Shown: positions 8,521 through 17,292, numbered from the stretch's first letter. The stretch: 46,780 nt of DNA from Mycolicibacterium sp. J2 (GCF_026240945.1 NZ_JAPFPY010000036.1:1-46780), one strand, 5' to 3'. Notes: generated from the letters alone by a model not told the origin. Translations and numbers: made by a program.

Positions 8521-10011
8521 ATGACCTCCGCTACTGTCTCCGACAGCCAACGCACCGAACCGCTGCCCGGCGGGTCCCGCGACATCGTCAACCCGGCGAC
8601 CGGCGAGGTGATCGCCACCGTCCCCGAACACGGCGCCGGCGATGTCGACGCGGCGGTGGCCCGGGCGCACGCCGCGTTCACCGACGGACCATGGCCGGCC
8701 ATGGCGCGCAGCGACCGTGCCCGGCTGCTGCTGCGCATCGCCGACGCGATCGAGGACGCCAGCGAACGGCTCTACACGTTGGAGGCGCGCAACAACGGAC
8801 GGCCGATCACCGAAACCCGGGCGCAGCTGTCCCGGGTCCCGGAATGGTTCCGGTACAACGCCGGGCTGTTGGCCGCGCAGCGCCAAGCCGTGCTCCCCGG
8901 GGACGGCCCCTACCTCACCTACCAGCAACGGCTGCCGCTCGGCGTGTGCGGCATCATCACGCCGTTCAACCACCCGATGCTGATCCTGGCCCGCAGCCTG
9001 TCCGCCGCACTCGCCAACGGAAACACCGTGGTGGTCAAACCATCCGAACTGACACCGCTGACCACCCTCGCACTCGCCGAGATCCTCACCGCAGCCGGGC
9101 TGCCCGACGGCGTGCTGACCGTGGTCACCGGGGCACGCGAGGCCGGCCAACGGCTCACCGGCCACCCCGACGTCGCCAAGATCACCCTCACCGGGGGTAC
9201 CGAAGCCGGCCGGTCCGCCGCCGTGGCGACGGCGTCCCGGTTCGCCAGGATCACCGCCGAACTGGGCGGCAAGACACCGGTGCTGCTGTTCGACGACGTC
9301 GACCCACGCATCGCAGCCGAGGGCGCCGCATTCGCGGCCTTCGTGGCCGCGGGACAGTCCTGCGTGGCGGGCTCACGATTCCTGGTGCAGCGCGGTATCT
9401 ACGACCGGTTCGTCGAGGCGCTCAGTGCACGCGCACACGCCATCCGCCTCGGCGACCCGGCTTTGCCCGACACCCAGATGGGACCGCTGATCAGCGCCCG
9501 CCAGCGCGACAAGGTAGCCGCGCTGATCCAGACCGGCCTCGACGAGGGCGCCAGCCTACGCGCCGGCGGCCGAACACCCACGCTGCCAAGCCCATTCGAC
9601 AACGGCTTCTACCTGTCCCCCACCGTGCTCGCCGACGCGACCATGAACATGACGGTGGCCCGCGAAGAGATTTTCGGCCCGGTGGCGGTGGTCATCCCGT
9701 TCGAGGACGAACACGAGGCCATCCAGATGGCCAACGACAATCCTTACGGTCTGGGCGCCGGGGTCTGGACCACCGACGTGAGCCGCGCCCACCGCGTGGC
9801 CGCACAGATCAACGCCGGCATGGTGTGGGTCAACGACCACCACCGGCTGGAACCGTCCCTGCCGTGGGGCGGTATCAAAGAGTCCGGCTCCGGAAAGGAC
9901 GCCGGCACAGAGTCATTCGACGACTTCTCCTGGGTCAAGACGATCGTCGTGCGCACCGCGGCCGAACCCGTGGATTGGTACGGCGACCAGCCGCAGCGTC
10001 GCCTGAACTGA
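8521..10011 (+). CDS. NAD(P)-dependent aldehyde dehydrogenase
   Basis: A 496-residue member of the aldehyde dehydrogenase superfamily, oxidising an aldehyde to its acid. The general base E247 (ELGGKTP) and the nucleophile C281 (GQSCVAGSR) are both present with the usual 34-residue spacing. The Rossmann-fold region (about 150-235, PFNHPMLIL and VKPSE) and the C-terminal EEIFGPV and PWGGIKESGSG motifs are intact. The frame is open upstream to 8470, but the ATG at 8521 gives the family-typical N-terminus. It resembles betaine-, hydroxymuconic-semialdehyde- and vanillin-type enzymes, and the substrate is not determinable. It is the first gene of a plus-strand run to 15132, divergent from the GAF-PucR regulator. 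Confidence 0.87.
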   Translation: MTSATVSDSQRTEPLPGGSRDIVNPATGEVIATVPEHGAGDVDAAVARAHAAFTDGPWPAMARSDRARLLLRIADAIEDASERLYTLEARNNGRPITETRAQLSRVPEWFRYNAGLLAAQRQAVLPGDGPYLTYQQRLPLGVCGIITPFNHPMLILARSLSAALANGNTVVVKPSELTPLTTLALAEILTAAGLPDGVLTVVTGAREAGQRLTGHPDVAKITLTGGTEAGRSAAVATASRFARITAELGGKTPVLLFDDVDPRIAAEGAAFAAFVAAGQSCVAGSRFLVQRGIYDRFVEALSARAHAIRLGDPALPDTQMGPLISARQRDKVAALIQTGLDEGASLRAGGRTPTLPSPFDNGFYLSPTVLADATMNMTVAREEIFGPVAVVIPFEDEHEAIQMANDNPYGLGAGVWTTDVSRAHRVAAQINAGMVWVNDHHRLEPSLPWGGIKESGSGKDAGTESFDDFSWVKTIVVRTAAEPVDWYGDQPQRRLN

Positions 10012-10041
10012 TCCCCACACCTGTCACCGAAAGGCTCTCGT

Positions 10042-11409
10042 ATGTTCCCCGGACGTTGGTATCACGACATCACCCGAACACAATGGCTCGTCCTGGCGGG
10101 CACCACCCTGGGCTGGGGACTGGACGGCTTCGCAGGCAGCCTCTATGTCCTGGTGCTGGGCCCCGCCATGACCGAGCTGTTGCCGCACAGCGGGATCGCC
10201 ACCGACGGTGCCGCCATCGGCTTCTACGGTGGCATGACCGTGGCCCTGTTCCTCATCGGCTGGGCCACCGGCGGCATCCTGTTCGGCATGCTGGCCGACT
10301 ATTTCGGTCGGACCCGGGTGCTGTCCATCGGCATCCTCACCTACGCCGTCTTCAGCGCGCTGGCCGTCTTCGCCGACACCTGGTGGCAACTGGGAGCGCT
10401 GCGCTTCATCGCCGGCCTCGGCTCCGGCGTCGAGGCACCCGTCGGTGCGGCACTGATCGCCGAGACGTGGCGTAACCGGTTCCGGGCCCGCGCCGGCGGG
10501 GTGATGATGGCCGGCTACGCCGCCGGGTTCTTCATGGCCGCCGCGGCCTACGCCCTGCTGGGCGATCACGGGTGGCGCGCCATGATGCTGCTCGCCGGGA
10601 TCCCGGCGTTGGTGGTCTGGTTCATTCGCCGCTACGTGCCCGAACCACCCGAGATCGGCGCCCACCTGGAGGCCCGCAAGGAACGTAAAGCGCTGGGACG
10701 CAAGCCCGATCACGACCAGTTCGTGCTGCGCCGGCTGGTCAGCCCGCCGCTGCTACACCCCATGCTGGTGTGCACCGCACTGGCCACCGGAGCCCTCATC
10801 GCGTTCTGGAGCGTGTCGACGTGGTATCCCCAGATCATCCGGCAGATGACCATGGCCGAGCAGTTACCCAAAGACGTCGCCGACCACCGGGTGGCCGTCG
10901 CCGCAATGCTCTTCAACGCCGGCGGCATCATCGGATACGCCACCTGGGGATTCATCGCCGACGGTATCGGCCGCAAGAAGGCATTCCTGATCAGCTTCGC
11001 GGTATCGGCTGCCACCGTGGTCTGGACGTTCCCGTTCGACCGCAGTTTCGACGATGTGCTCGTCGCGATGCCGCTGCTGGGCTTCGGTCTGTTCGGCGCA
11101 CTGTCGGGCACCTTCATCTACGGGCCGGAATTGTTCCCGCCCAGCGTCCGGGCCACCGCCCTGGCGGTATGCAACAGCGTCGGCCGCTACGTCACCGCGC
11201 TGGGTCCGCTCACCGCCGGCGTCATCGCCTCCTCGTGGTTCGACGGTGATCTGGGCATCGCCACGGCCTCGGTGTCGGCGGTCGGCTTGATCGCCGTCAT
11301 CGGGCTGGCGTTCGCCAGGGAGACCAAGGGAGCTCCCATGCCCGTGGACGAGACCCCAGATCACACTTCGGACCGCACGATCCCGCTGAGCGAGAAGAGC
11401 CCGTCATGA
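10042..11409 (+). CDS. MFS transporter, aromatic acid:H+ symporter type
   Basis: A 455-residue, 12-helix major facilitator. The N-terminal half carries the first-helix motif GWGLDGF (the D in helix 1 is typical of aromatic acid:H+ symporters and sugar-porter-like MFS) and the loop 2-3 motif GMLADYFGRTRVL. The second half carries GFIADGIGRKKAF and YGPELFPPSVRATA, the latter typical of the AAHS/SP branch. A soluble loop of about 50 residues separates the halves. It lies 30 bp after the aldehyde dehydrogenase, and its stop overlaps the start of the FAD monooxygenase gene (ATGA). The context indicates uptake of the compound degraded by the operon, probably an aromatic or heterocyclic acid. Confidence 0.85.
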   Translation: MFPGRWYHDITRTQWLVLAGTTLGWGLDGFAGSLYVLVLGPAMTELLPHSGIATDGAAIGFYGGMTVALFLIGWATGGILFGMLADYFGRTRVLSIGILTYAVFSALAVFADTWWQLGALRFIAGLGSGVEAPVGAALIAETWRNRFRARAGGVMMAGYAAGFFMAAAAYALLGDHGWRAMMLLAGIPALVVWFIRRYVPEPPEIGAHLEARKERKALGRKPDHDQFVLRRLVSPPLLHPMLVCTALATGALIAFWSVSTWYPQIIRQMTMAEQLPKDVADHRVAVAAMLFNAGGIIGYATWGFIADGIGRKKAFLISFAVSAATVVWTFPFDRSFDDVLVAMPLLGFGLFGALSGTFIYGPELFPPSVRATALAVCNSVGRYVTALGPLTAGVIASSWFDGDLGIATASVSAVGLIAVIGLAFARETKGAPMPVDETPDHTSDRTIPLSEKSPS

Positions 11410-12605
11410 CCGGACAGTCCACATACTCCACCGCATCGGCCATCGTCGTCGGCGGATCCATCGGCGGCCTCACCACCGCACTGCTGTTGCGCGACCTCGG
11501 TTTTCAGGTCGACGTGTTCGAACGCACCGCCACCCCGCTGGACGGCCGCGGTAGTGGCATCGTGTTGCAACCCGACACCGTGCGGTGGTTCACCGAGCGC
11601 AGTTCCCAGCATCTCGCCGATCTGCACACCGCCACCGCCTACGTGCAGTATCTGGATCCCAGCGGGGCCGTCGTCCACCGTGAACCGGCGCTGTGGACCT
11701 ACACCTCGTGGGGCACGTTCTACCGCGCCCTGCTTGCCGATTTCGGCACCGAGCACTACCACTATGGCGAGTTCGCCAGCGGATTCGACCAGGACGCCGA
11801 TTCCGTCACGGTGCGGTTCGTCAGCGGCCGGACTGCCTCCGCCGACCTGGTGGTGTTCGCCGACGGCATCACCTCCCCCGCGCGCGAGTATTTCGACCCC
11901 GAAGCGACACTCGCCTATTCCGGCTACGTGGGCTGGCGCGGCACCGTCGCGCTGAGCAGCCTGGACGCGGCCACCCAGGAGGCGCTGCGGGACTCCATCA
12001 CCTATACGGTCATCCCGCACTCGCACATCACGATGTACCCCATCCCCGGTGAGCAGAGCCTGGACGAGGCCGATCGGCTGATGAACTACGTGTGGTACCG
12101 CAATGTGCCCGCCGGGCCGCAGCTCAGCGAATTGCTCACCGACAAGCGAGGTTTCAGCGGATCGGTCTCGGTTCATCCGGGACAGGTGCAGGACCGCTTC
12201 GTCGACGAGTTGCGCGCGGCGGCTCGGGCACAACTGGCCCCCGCGGTGGCCGATGTCGTGGTCGCCACCGAGCAGCCGTACCTGCAGGTGCTGTCCGACG
12301 TGCGGTCCTCGCGGATGGCGCTCGGGCGGGCTGCCCTGATCGGTGACGCCGCGTGCGCGTCCCGGCCACACGCCGCTGCCGGGACGGCCAAGGCCGCTGC
12401 CGATGCCTGGGCCTTGGCCGAGGCGCTGTCCACCGCGTCCGGGGACATCGTGTCGGCCTTGGCCAAATGGGAGCCGGCGCAACTCCAATTGAGTGACTCG
12501 CTCCTGCGCCGGGTCGTCGACATGGGTGAACGCTCCCAGTTCCGCAACACCTGGATCCCCGGTGACCCCGACCTACGGTTCGGCCTCTACGGCCCCGGAC
12601 TCTGA
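11406..12605 (+). CDS. FAD-dependent monooxygenase, 2,6-dihydroxypyridine hydroxylase-like
   Basis: A 399-residue class A flavoprotein monooxygenase that hydroxylates aromatic rings with NAD(P)H and O2. FAD motif GGSIGG is at residues 16-21 and the GD motif is at 313-314 (IGDAACASRPHAAAG). The GRGSGIVLQPD stretch, the SGYVGWRG stretch and the SRPHAAAGTAKAAADAWAL region match what I recall of 2,6-dihydroxypyridine 3-monooxygenase (DHPH) of the nicotine pathway, rather than p-hydroxybenzoate or salicylate hydroxylases. The usual active-site GDAAH is GDAAC here, as in the DHPH branch where the His is displaced. Translationally coupled to the transporter upstream. This is the best clue that the operon handles a hydroxylated N-heterocycle, but it is inference from family resemblance. 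Confidence 0.85.
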   Translation: MTGQSTYSTASAIVVGGSIGGLTTALLLRDLGFQVDVFERTATPLDGRGSGIVLQPDTVRWFTERSSQHLADLHTATAYVQYLDPSGAVVHREPALWTYTSWGTFYRALLADFGTEHYHYGEFASGFDQDADSVTVRFVSGRTASADLVVFADGITSPAREYFDPEATLAYSGYVGWRGTVALSSLDAATQEALRDSITYTVIPHSHITMYPIPGEQSLDEADRLMNYVWYRNVPAGPQLSELLTDKRGFSGSVSVHPGQVQDRFVDELRAAARAQLAPAVADVVVATEQPYLQVLSDVRSSRMALGRAALIGDAACASRPHAAAGTAKAAADAWALAEALSTASGDIVSALAKWEPAQLQLSDSLLRRVVDMGERSQFRNTWIPGDPDLRFGLYGPGL

Positions 12606-12632
12606 AAAACTCTGTCTACGAGAGGATTCGAC

Positions 12633-13070
12633 ATGACCGACAACAACTACCTGACCGACCTGCCGCTGGCCGGTGAACTGGTGGCCACCGATTTCGAGAG
12701 CTGGCCCGAGTGGCTCAAGACCGAGTTCGCCGAGCATGCATTCGACGGCAACGTCGGCTCCCGGTTGCTGAGCCAAGACGCCCGGGTGCGGGTATGGGAG
12801 ATCCGGCTGGCACCCGGCGAGCGTTGGCACGCGCACCGGCACGTTCTGGACTACTTCTGGACCGCCGTCAACGCCGGCCACAGCCGCCAGCACACCCACG
12901 ACGGCACCGTCCGCGAGGTCTCCTACCAGGCCGGTGAGACCCGGCACTTCCACTTCGGGCCAGGGGAATTCCTGCTGCACGATATCGAGAACATCGGTGA
13001 CACCGACTTGGTGTTTACCACCGTCGAACACCTCGACAGCGCCAACACCGCCCTGGACATCTCCCGATGA
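12633..13070 (+). CDS. Cupin-fold protein
   Basis: A 145-residue single-domain cupin. The putative metal-binding cluster H66-x-H68-x-H70 (GERWHAHRHVLDYFW) forms the first cupin motif, and the later GETRHFHFGPGEFLLHDIEN segment forms the second. A preceding loop is also His-rich (HSRQHTHDG). No signal peptide is present. Small cupins in catabolic operons include ring-cleaving dioxygenases, isomerases and decarboxylases, and which of these applies cannot be told from sequence. It sits 27 bp after the monooxygenase and overlaps the next gene by 4 bp, so it is an integral pathway member and could be the ring-opening step. Confidence 0.75.
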   Translation: MTDNNYLTDLPLAGELVATDFESWPEWLKTEFAEHAFDGNVGSRLLSQDARVRVWEIRLAPGERWHAHRHVLDYFWTAVNAGHSRQHTHDGTVREVSYQAGETRHFHFGPGEFLLHDIENIGDTDLVFTTVEHLDSANTALDISR

Positions 13071-14047
13071 GCGCCCCGATTCCTGCCGACGGCGTCATCG
13101 ACGTCCACGCGCACTGGCTGCCCCGGGCGTTGTTCGGGTTGCCGCCCGGCGCGCCCTACGGACCGATGAACGACCGGGACGGTCAGCTGTACCTCGGTGA
13201 TCTGCCGTTGTCGATCGCCACCGACGCGATGAGCGACGAGGCCGCGATCATCGAGGACATGGCCCGCGCCGGGGTGGGCGTGCGGGTTCTCTCGGCGCCA
13301 CCGTTCGCCTTCCCGCTCGGCGCCGACGCGGCCGGCGTCGACTACGCGCACGCGTTCAACACCGCGCTCGCCGAGGTGGTGACCCGCGCCGGCGGAAAGC
13401 TGTTGGGGCTGGGCATCGTCAGCCTGAGCACCCCGGGATCGGTCACCGGACAGCTCACGGCGATCGCCGGCACCGACGGCCTGGTCGGAGTCGCGATTCC
13501 CCCGGTGGTCGACGGCGGCTCGCTGCACCGGGGCGTCTTGCGGCACATCGTCACTGAAGCCGCGCGCCTCGGACTGGCGGTGCTGGTGCATCCCATGCAG
13601 ATCGGTCGCCCCGAGTGGGCCGACTACTACCTGGCCAACCTCATCGGGAACCCGGTGGAGACCGCCACTGCGGTGGCCAATCTGGTGCTCAGCGGTCTCA
13701 AGGACGAGCTTCCCGCACTGCGCATCTGCTTCCTGCACGGCGGCGGCTGCGCGCCCGGGTTGTTGGGCCGCTGGGATCACGGGTGGCGTGCCCGCGCCGA
13801 CGCGCACGGCGGCTGCACCCGGCTGCCCTCGGAAGTGGTTGCCGACCTGTACTTCGACACCGTCACCCATGACGCGCCACAGCTGGAACTGCTGGGCAAG
13901 ATCGCCGGCACGGACAAGATCGTGTGCGGTAGCGACTACCCGTTCGACATGGCCGAGGCGGACCCGGTGCGGTTCGCGGTGAAGCACGGGCCCGACGAGC
14001 AGGCCTTGACCCGGGCCGCGCGAGCGTTCCTGGGGTTGGACCGATGA
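13067..14047 (+). CDS. ACMSD-like amidohydrolase-family decarboxylase
   Basis: A 326-residue TIM-barrel protein of the amidohydrolase superfamily, in the branch that includes 2-amino-3-carboxymuconate-6-semialdehyde decarboxylase (ACMSD) and gamma-resorcylate decarboxylase. The Zn ligands and active-site residues of ACMSD align well: H14 and H16 in DVHAHWLP, H175 in LVHPMQ, H224 in FLHGGG, and D290 in CGSDYPFDM. The family performs non-oxidative decarboxylation of muconate semialdehydes or hydroxybenzoates, and sometimes hydrolysis. Both gene ends overlap their neighbours by 4 bp (ATGA). In this operon it would act after ring hydroxylation or opening. Family strong, substrate unknown. Confidence 0.83.
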   Translation: MSAPIPADGVIDVHAHWLPRALFGLPPGAPYGPMNDRDGQLYLGDLPLSIATDAMSDEAAIIEDMARAGVGVRVLSAPPFAFPLGADAAGVDYAHAFNTALAEVVTRAGGKLLGLGIVSLSTPGSVTGQLTAIAGTDGLVGVAIPPVVDGGSLHRGVLRHIVTEAARLGLAVLVHPMQIGRPEWADYYLANLIGNPVETATAVANLVLSGLKDELPALRICFLHGGGCAPGLLGRWDHGWRARADAHGGCTRLPSEVVADLYFDTVTHDAPQLELLGKIAGTDKIVCGSDYPFDMAEADPVRFAVKHGPDEQALTRAARAFLGLDR

Positions 14048-15132
14048 CGGCGCTGTTCACCCCGCTGACCTTGCGGGATGTCACGTTTGCCCACCGGGCA
14101 TGGATGTCGCCGATGATGCAGTTCTCCGCGGTCGTCGACGGCCCCGAGGCGGGCACCCCCAGCGACTGGCATCTGCAGCATTTCGGTGCCCGCGTGGTGG
14201 GCGGTGTGGCCCTGGCCATGGTGGAGGCCACCGCCGTGCATCCGGTGGGCCGCAGCAGCGTCTACGACCTGGGGTTGTGGAACGACGCGCAGATCCCCGG
14301 TTTCGCCCGGTTGGCGAGTTTCATCGCCGATCACGGCGCCGTACCGGGTATCCAGATCGTGCACGCCGGCCGCAAGGCATCCACCGGCCGGCCCTGGCCG
14401 GACCCCGACCGGGCCCCCGAGTCCTGGACGACGGTGGCGCCCAGCCCGATTCCGTTCGGCCGCAACACGGTTCCCGCCGAACTGGACCGCTCCGACATCG
14501 AGCAGATCGTGGCCGGGTTCGCCGATGCGGCCCGGCGTGCGGCCGCCGCCGGGTTCCGGGTGCTGGAAATCCACGGCGCCCACGGCTATCTCATCCACCA
14601 GTTCCTGTCCCCGGTGTCCAATACGCGCACCGACGACTACGGTGGATCGCCGGCCAACCGGATGCGGTTCGCGCTTCAGGTGGCCACCGCGGTTCGGGAG
14701 GCGTGGCCCGCCCACCTGCCGCTGTTCTTCCGGGTGTCGGCCACCGACTGGCTGGCCGGCGACACCGACGACCCGCGTCCCGGCTGGACCGTCGCGGACA
14801 CCGTGGCGCTGGCCGCCGAGCTGAAGACCGCAGGGGTGGATCTGATCGACGTGTCCACCGGTGGTGCGGTGCCCGATGCCAGGATCCCGGTCGCGCCGGG
14901 CTACCAGGTTCCCTTCGCCAAGCGGGTCCGGGCCGAGGCGGACGTGCCCACCACCTCCGTCGGCCTGATCACCGATGCCGAGCAGGCCGAAGCGATCATC
15001 TCCGGCGGTGATGCCGACGCGGTGTTCTTGGGACGCACCCTGCTGCGTAACCCCAACTGGGTGCGCGATGCCGCACGGTGCGCCGGCGTCGCCCTGCCGT
15101 TTCCGCCGCAGTACACCCGAGCGTTCACGTGA
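14044..15132 (+). CDS. Old Yellow Enzyme-family NADH:flavin oxidoreductase
   Basis: A 362-residue FMN-dependent ene-reductase of the YqjM-like class. The barrel motifs are clear: IQIVHAGRKAS (about 102-112), the EIHGAHGYLIHQFLSP active-site segment with the His pair near 177/180, NTRTDDYGGS, and the FMN-phosphate region VFLGRTLLRNP near the end. The residue tuning the flavin in YqjM (Cys in SPMCQY) is Met25 here (SPMMQF), which is unusual. The family reduces activated C=C bonds of enones, maleimides or ring dienes. It is the last gene of the operon, overlapping the upstream gene by 4 bp. It may reduce an unsaturated ring or ring-opened intermediate. Confidence 0.87.
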   Translation: MTALFTPLTLRDVTFAHRAWMSPMMQFSAVVDGPEAGTPSDWHLQHFGARVVGGVALAMVEATAVHPVGRSSVYDLGLWNDAQIPGFARLASFIADHGAVPGIQIVHAGRKASTGRPWPDPDRAPESWTTVAPSPIPFGRNTVPAELDRSDIEQIVAGFADAARRAAAAGFRVLEIHGAHGYLIHQFLSPVSNTRTDDYGGSPANRMRFALQVATAVREAWPAHLPLFFRVSATDWLAGDTDDPRPGWTVADTVALAAELKTAGVDLIDVSTGGAVPDARIPVAPGYQVPFAKRVRAEADVPTTSVGLITDAEQAEAIISGGDADAVFLGRTLLRNPNWVRDAARCAGVALPFPPQYTRAFT

Positions 15133-15261
15133 CCGCACCGACGAGCGGCCCAGCGACGCTGCAAGCCAACCTCGCCCAGGTGCTGTGCTGGGGTGTGCCG
15201 GCCGCGGCGCTGGACGACACGTCGGCCCCGGCGCCGCGCTCGCCACGCCGGGGCGGCCGGG

Positions 15262-15411
15262 TCAGTTTGCTCCGTTCGCCGATTTCCGCTCGGCGAGCTT
15301 GTACTTGACGAGCGCCACCACGGCCTTCGGGTTGCGGGCCAATGCCACCGCGGCCTGGGCGCCGAGCTTGGCTTTCTGTCCGAACGTCAGCTGCTGCTCT
15401 GGTTCTGGCAC
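15262..15411 (-). CDS. Small hypothetical protein
   Basis: A 49-residue protein if the GTG at 15411 is used. That start has an excellent ribosome-binding site GGGGAG about 8 bases upstream. The frame is open further, to an ATG at 15510 (82 residues), but the upstream extension is not convincing. The core FGQKAKLGAQAAVALARNP followed by a basic VVALVKYKLAERKS tail looks like a real, amphipathic basic peptide. I do not recognise a function. It is divergent from the secreted-protein gene at 15540. Confidence 0.5.
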   Translation of the reverse strand: MPEPEQQLTFGQKAKLGAQAAVALARNPKAVVALVKYKLAERKSANGAN

Positions 15412-15539
15412 TGGACACTCCCCTGTCGTCGGTTGCGCTGGAACAATAGCGTGCGTTTCGACAGCGGCGACCGCCAGCGCGGTTGCTGGGCTAGACTCGC
15501 TACGGATCATTCGCTACGCCACATTGAGGACGACGACCC

Positions 15540-16133
15540 GTGCAGATGTCGAGAAGCCGCTTCGCCGCGGCCGCGCTGGCCGCCTTCACCCCGTTGGCCG
15601 CCGTCTCCGTGATCACCGCTGCGCCCAGCGCCGCGGCCTGCGGCGAGGGCCAAACCGAGTTCAACGGCAATTGCGCGCCCGTGACCTGCAAGAAGGGCCA
15701 GGTGCGCGACGCCGACACCGGCGCCTGCCGCAGCGGACTCGTCGAGGCGCTGCGTAAGGCCGAAGCGCCCGCCATCGCCCACGTCACGCCCGAGCAGTGG
15801 AGCAACGCCGGGCAGACCCTGGACCAGGTACGCCGACTGCCGGGCACGCTCAACAACGTCAACAGCATCGTCAACTCGGCGATCGACATTCCCACCAGCA
15901 TCTCCAGCGGAGTGGCCGACACCGCCAACGCGCTGTACTTCGCGGGCCTGTTGTTGAACGGCGGCACCGGTGCCACTCCGCCAGGGATCGGCGGGCTGTC
16001 GGCGGTGGCGAACGCCGCCCAGGCCCTGCCGTCACCCGGCATGCCGAAGGTCGGACTGCCCAAGATCGGGATGCCCAAGCTGTTCCAGAACTGCCTGCCG
16101 GTCAAGTTCGCGTTCTTCCGTCCCTGCATCTGA
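15540..16133 (+). CDS. Secreted protein with small Cys-rich N-terminal domain
   Basis: A 197-residue protein starting at GTG 15540 (GAGG about 10 bases upstream) or at ATG 15546. An arginine-containing n-region and a hydrophobic core (FAAAALAAFTPLAAVSVITA) ending APSAAA form a Sec signal peptide with cleavage near residue 33. The mature protein begins with four cysteines within about 30 residues (CGEG..NCAPVTC..GAC), which suggests two disulfides, followed by an Asn/Ser/Thr-rich helical region and a Gly/Pro-rich repeat of the type MPKVGLPKIGMPKL near the C-terminus, where a further Cys pair occurs. The C-terminal MPK/LPK repeats resemble those of other mycobacterial secreted hypothetical proteins. 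Function unknown. Confidence 0.8.
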   Translation: MQMSRSRFAAAALAAFTPLAAVSVITAAPSAAACGEGQTEFNGNCAPVTCKKGQVRDADTGACRSGLVEALRKAEAPAIAHVTPEQWSNAGQTLDQVRRLPGTLNNVNSIVNSAIDIPTSISSGVADTANALYFAGLLLNGGTGATPPGIGGLSAVANAAQALPSPGMPKVGLPKIGMPKLFQNCLPVKFAFFRPCI

Positions 16134-16188
16134 CGGGCTCACCGCGTAGCGTCGAGGGCAGGTCCACCGTGGCCGTTGGAGGTGGGCC

Positions 16189-17142
16189 ATGATCGATCTG
16201 GACTTCGCGAGCAGCGATGTCGGCGAGACCGAGGATTTTCTGGTCCGCGCCTACACCAAGATGACGATCGCGAGCAGTAGCCCGGACGCCCACACCACGA
16301 TCTCGCGCCGCTGGCTGGGATCACTCAGCTATGACGAACTGTCGTTCACCTACGACATGAGCTACGACGCCGATCCGCTCGGCCGGATCATCCTGTGCCG
16401 CGTCCGCGACGGCCACATCAACGAGAACTTCATCGGCGAGCCCGCCGACGTGTTCGCTCCTGGCGACCTCACGCTCTATTCACCGCCCGAGTTGCCGTAC
16501 TCGGGCCAGGTGTGCCGAGCCACCTACGACCTGACCGGGTTCGATCCCGATCTGTTCAACCGCGTCGCGGCCGCCGACGGGTCGGCACGCCCGGAACCGG
16601 TCCGACTCACCGGGCACCGACCCGTCTCGGTGCAGGCTGCGCACCGGCTCAGTTCGTTCATCGACTACCTGCGTGATTTCGTGTTGTCCGACGAACACGC
16701 CCGCACGTCGCCGCTGGTGGTCAGTACCGCCTCGACGCACCTGGCCGCCGCGACGTTGGCCGCGTTCCCCAACAACGCGGTCACCGACCCCACGGCGGTC
16801 GACCGCCGCGACGCCGGCAGTCCGGTCCTGTTACGCCGGGCGATCTCCTTTATCGACGATCACGCGCACGTCGACCTTTCGGTGCACGATATCGCCCACC
16901 AGGTCTACGTCTCGCCACGCACGCTGCAGCTGATGTTCCGCCGCCACCTGAACTGCACCCCGATGAGTTATCTGCGCACGGTGCGCCTGCACCGGGCCCA
17001 CGAGGACCTGGTCCGCGCGGACCCGATGTCGGACAGCGTGGCGAGTATCGCCGCACGCTGGGGATTCCCGCACGCCAGCCGCTTCGCCGGGTACTACCGG
17101 GCCGCCTACGGTCGATCGCCGCAGCAGACGCTGCGCGGCTAG
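16189..17142 (+). CDS. AraC-family transcriptional regulator
   Basis: A 317-residue regulator with a strong ribosome-binding site (GGAGG, 7 bases before ATG). The N-terminal 180 residues form an AraC-type ligand/cupin-like domain. The C-terminal about 100 residues carry the two helix-turn-helices (LSVHDIAHQVYVSPRTLQLMF and SVASIAARWGFPHASRFAGYYRAAYGRSP). It is of the type often found in mycobacteria near transport or stress genes (AraC-like ligand-binding domain plus HTH_18). The neighbouring genes do not identify its target. Confidence 0.88.
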   Translation: MIDLDFASSDVGETEDFLVRAYTKMTIASSSPDAHTTISRRWLGSLSYDELSFTYDMSYDADPLGRIILCRVRDGHINENFIGEPADVFAPGDLTLYSPPELPYSGQVCRATYDLTGFDPDLFNRVAAADGSARPEPVRLTGHRPVSVQAAHRLSSFIDYLRDFVLSDEHARTSPLVVSTASTHLAAATLAAFPNNAVTDPTAVDRRDAGSPVLLRRAISFIDDHAHVDLSVHDIAHQVYVSPRTLQLMFRRHLNCTPMSYLRTVRLHRAHEDLVRADPMSDSVASIAARWGFPHASRFAGYYRAAYGRSPQQTLRG

Positions 17143-17212
17143 CTCGATCCGCCCCCCGACCGGGCTCGCGCGGGGATGCGCGAAAACGCATGATTTGGCC
17201 CGTTCAGCGAAT

Positions 17213-17228
17213 CCCGGCGCGTGCCGGG
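17213..17228. other. Stem-loop after the AraC gene
   Basis: CCCGGC-GCGT-GCCGGG is a perfect 6-bp stem with a 4-base loop, 70 bases past the AraC stop. No T-tract follows, so it is at best a factor-assisted terminator. Confidence 0.35.
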
Positions 17229-17267
17229 CCGCCCATGACCTTATGGTCAGACACACTAAACACAAGC

Positions 17268-17273
17268 GGGTAT
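17268..17273 (+). promoter_or_regulatory. Possible SigF/SigB-type -10 element (GGGTAT)
   Basis: GGGTAT 20 bases before the STAS gene start matches the -10 hexamer of mycobacterial SigF promoters (GTTT-N16-GGGTAT). A matching GTTT -35 is not evident (GGTC at about 17245 is the nearest), so this is tentative. A SigF link would make sense for a STAS antagonist gene. Confidence 0.35.
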
Positions 17274-17292
17274 CGAGCACCTGGAGGTATGG

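Noticed and set aside
13936..15246. 436-codon minus-strand frame opposite the OYE gene
   Set aside because: Gly/His/Arg-rich antisense shadow; OYE motifs are intact on the plus strand.
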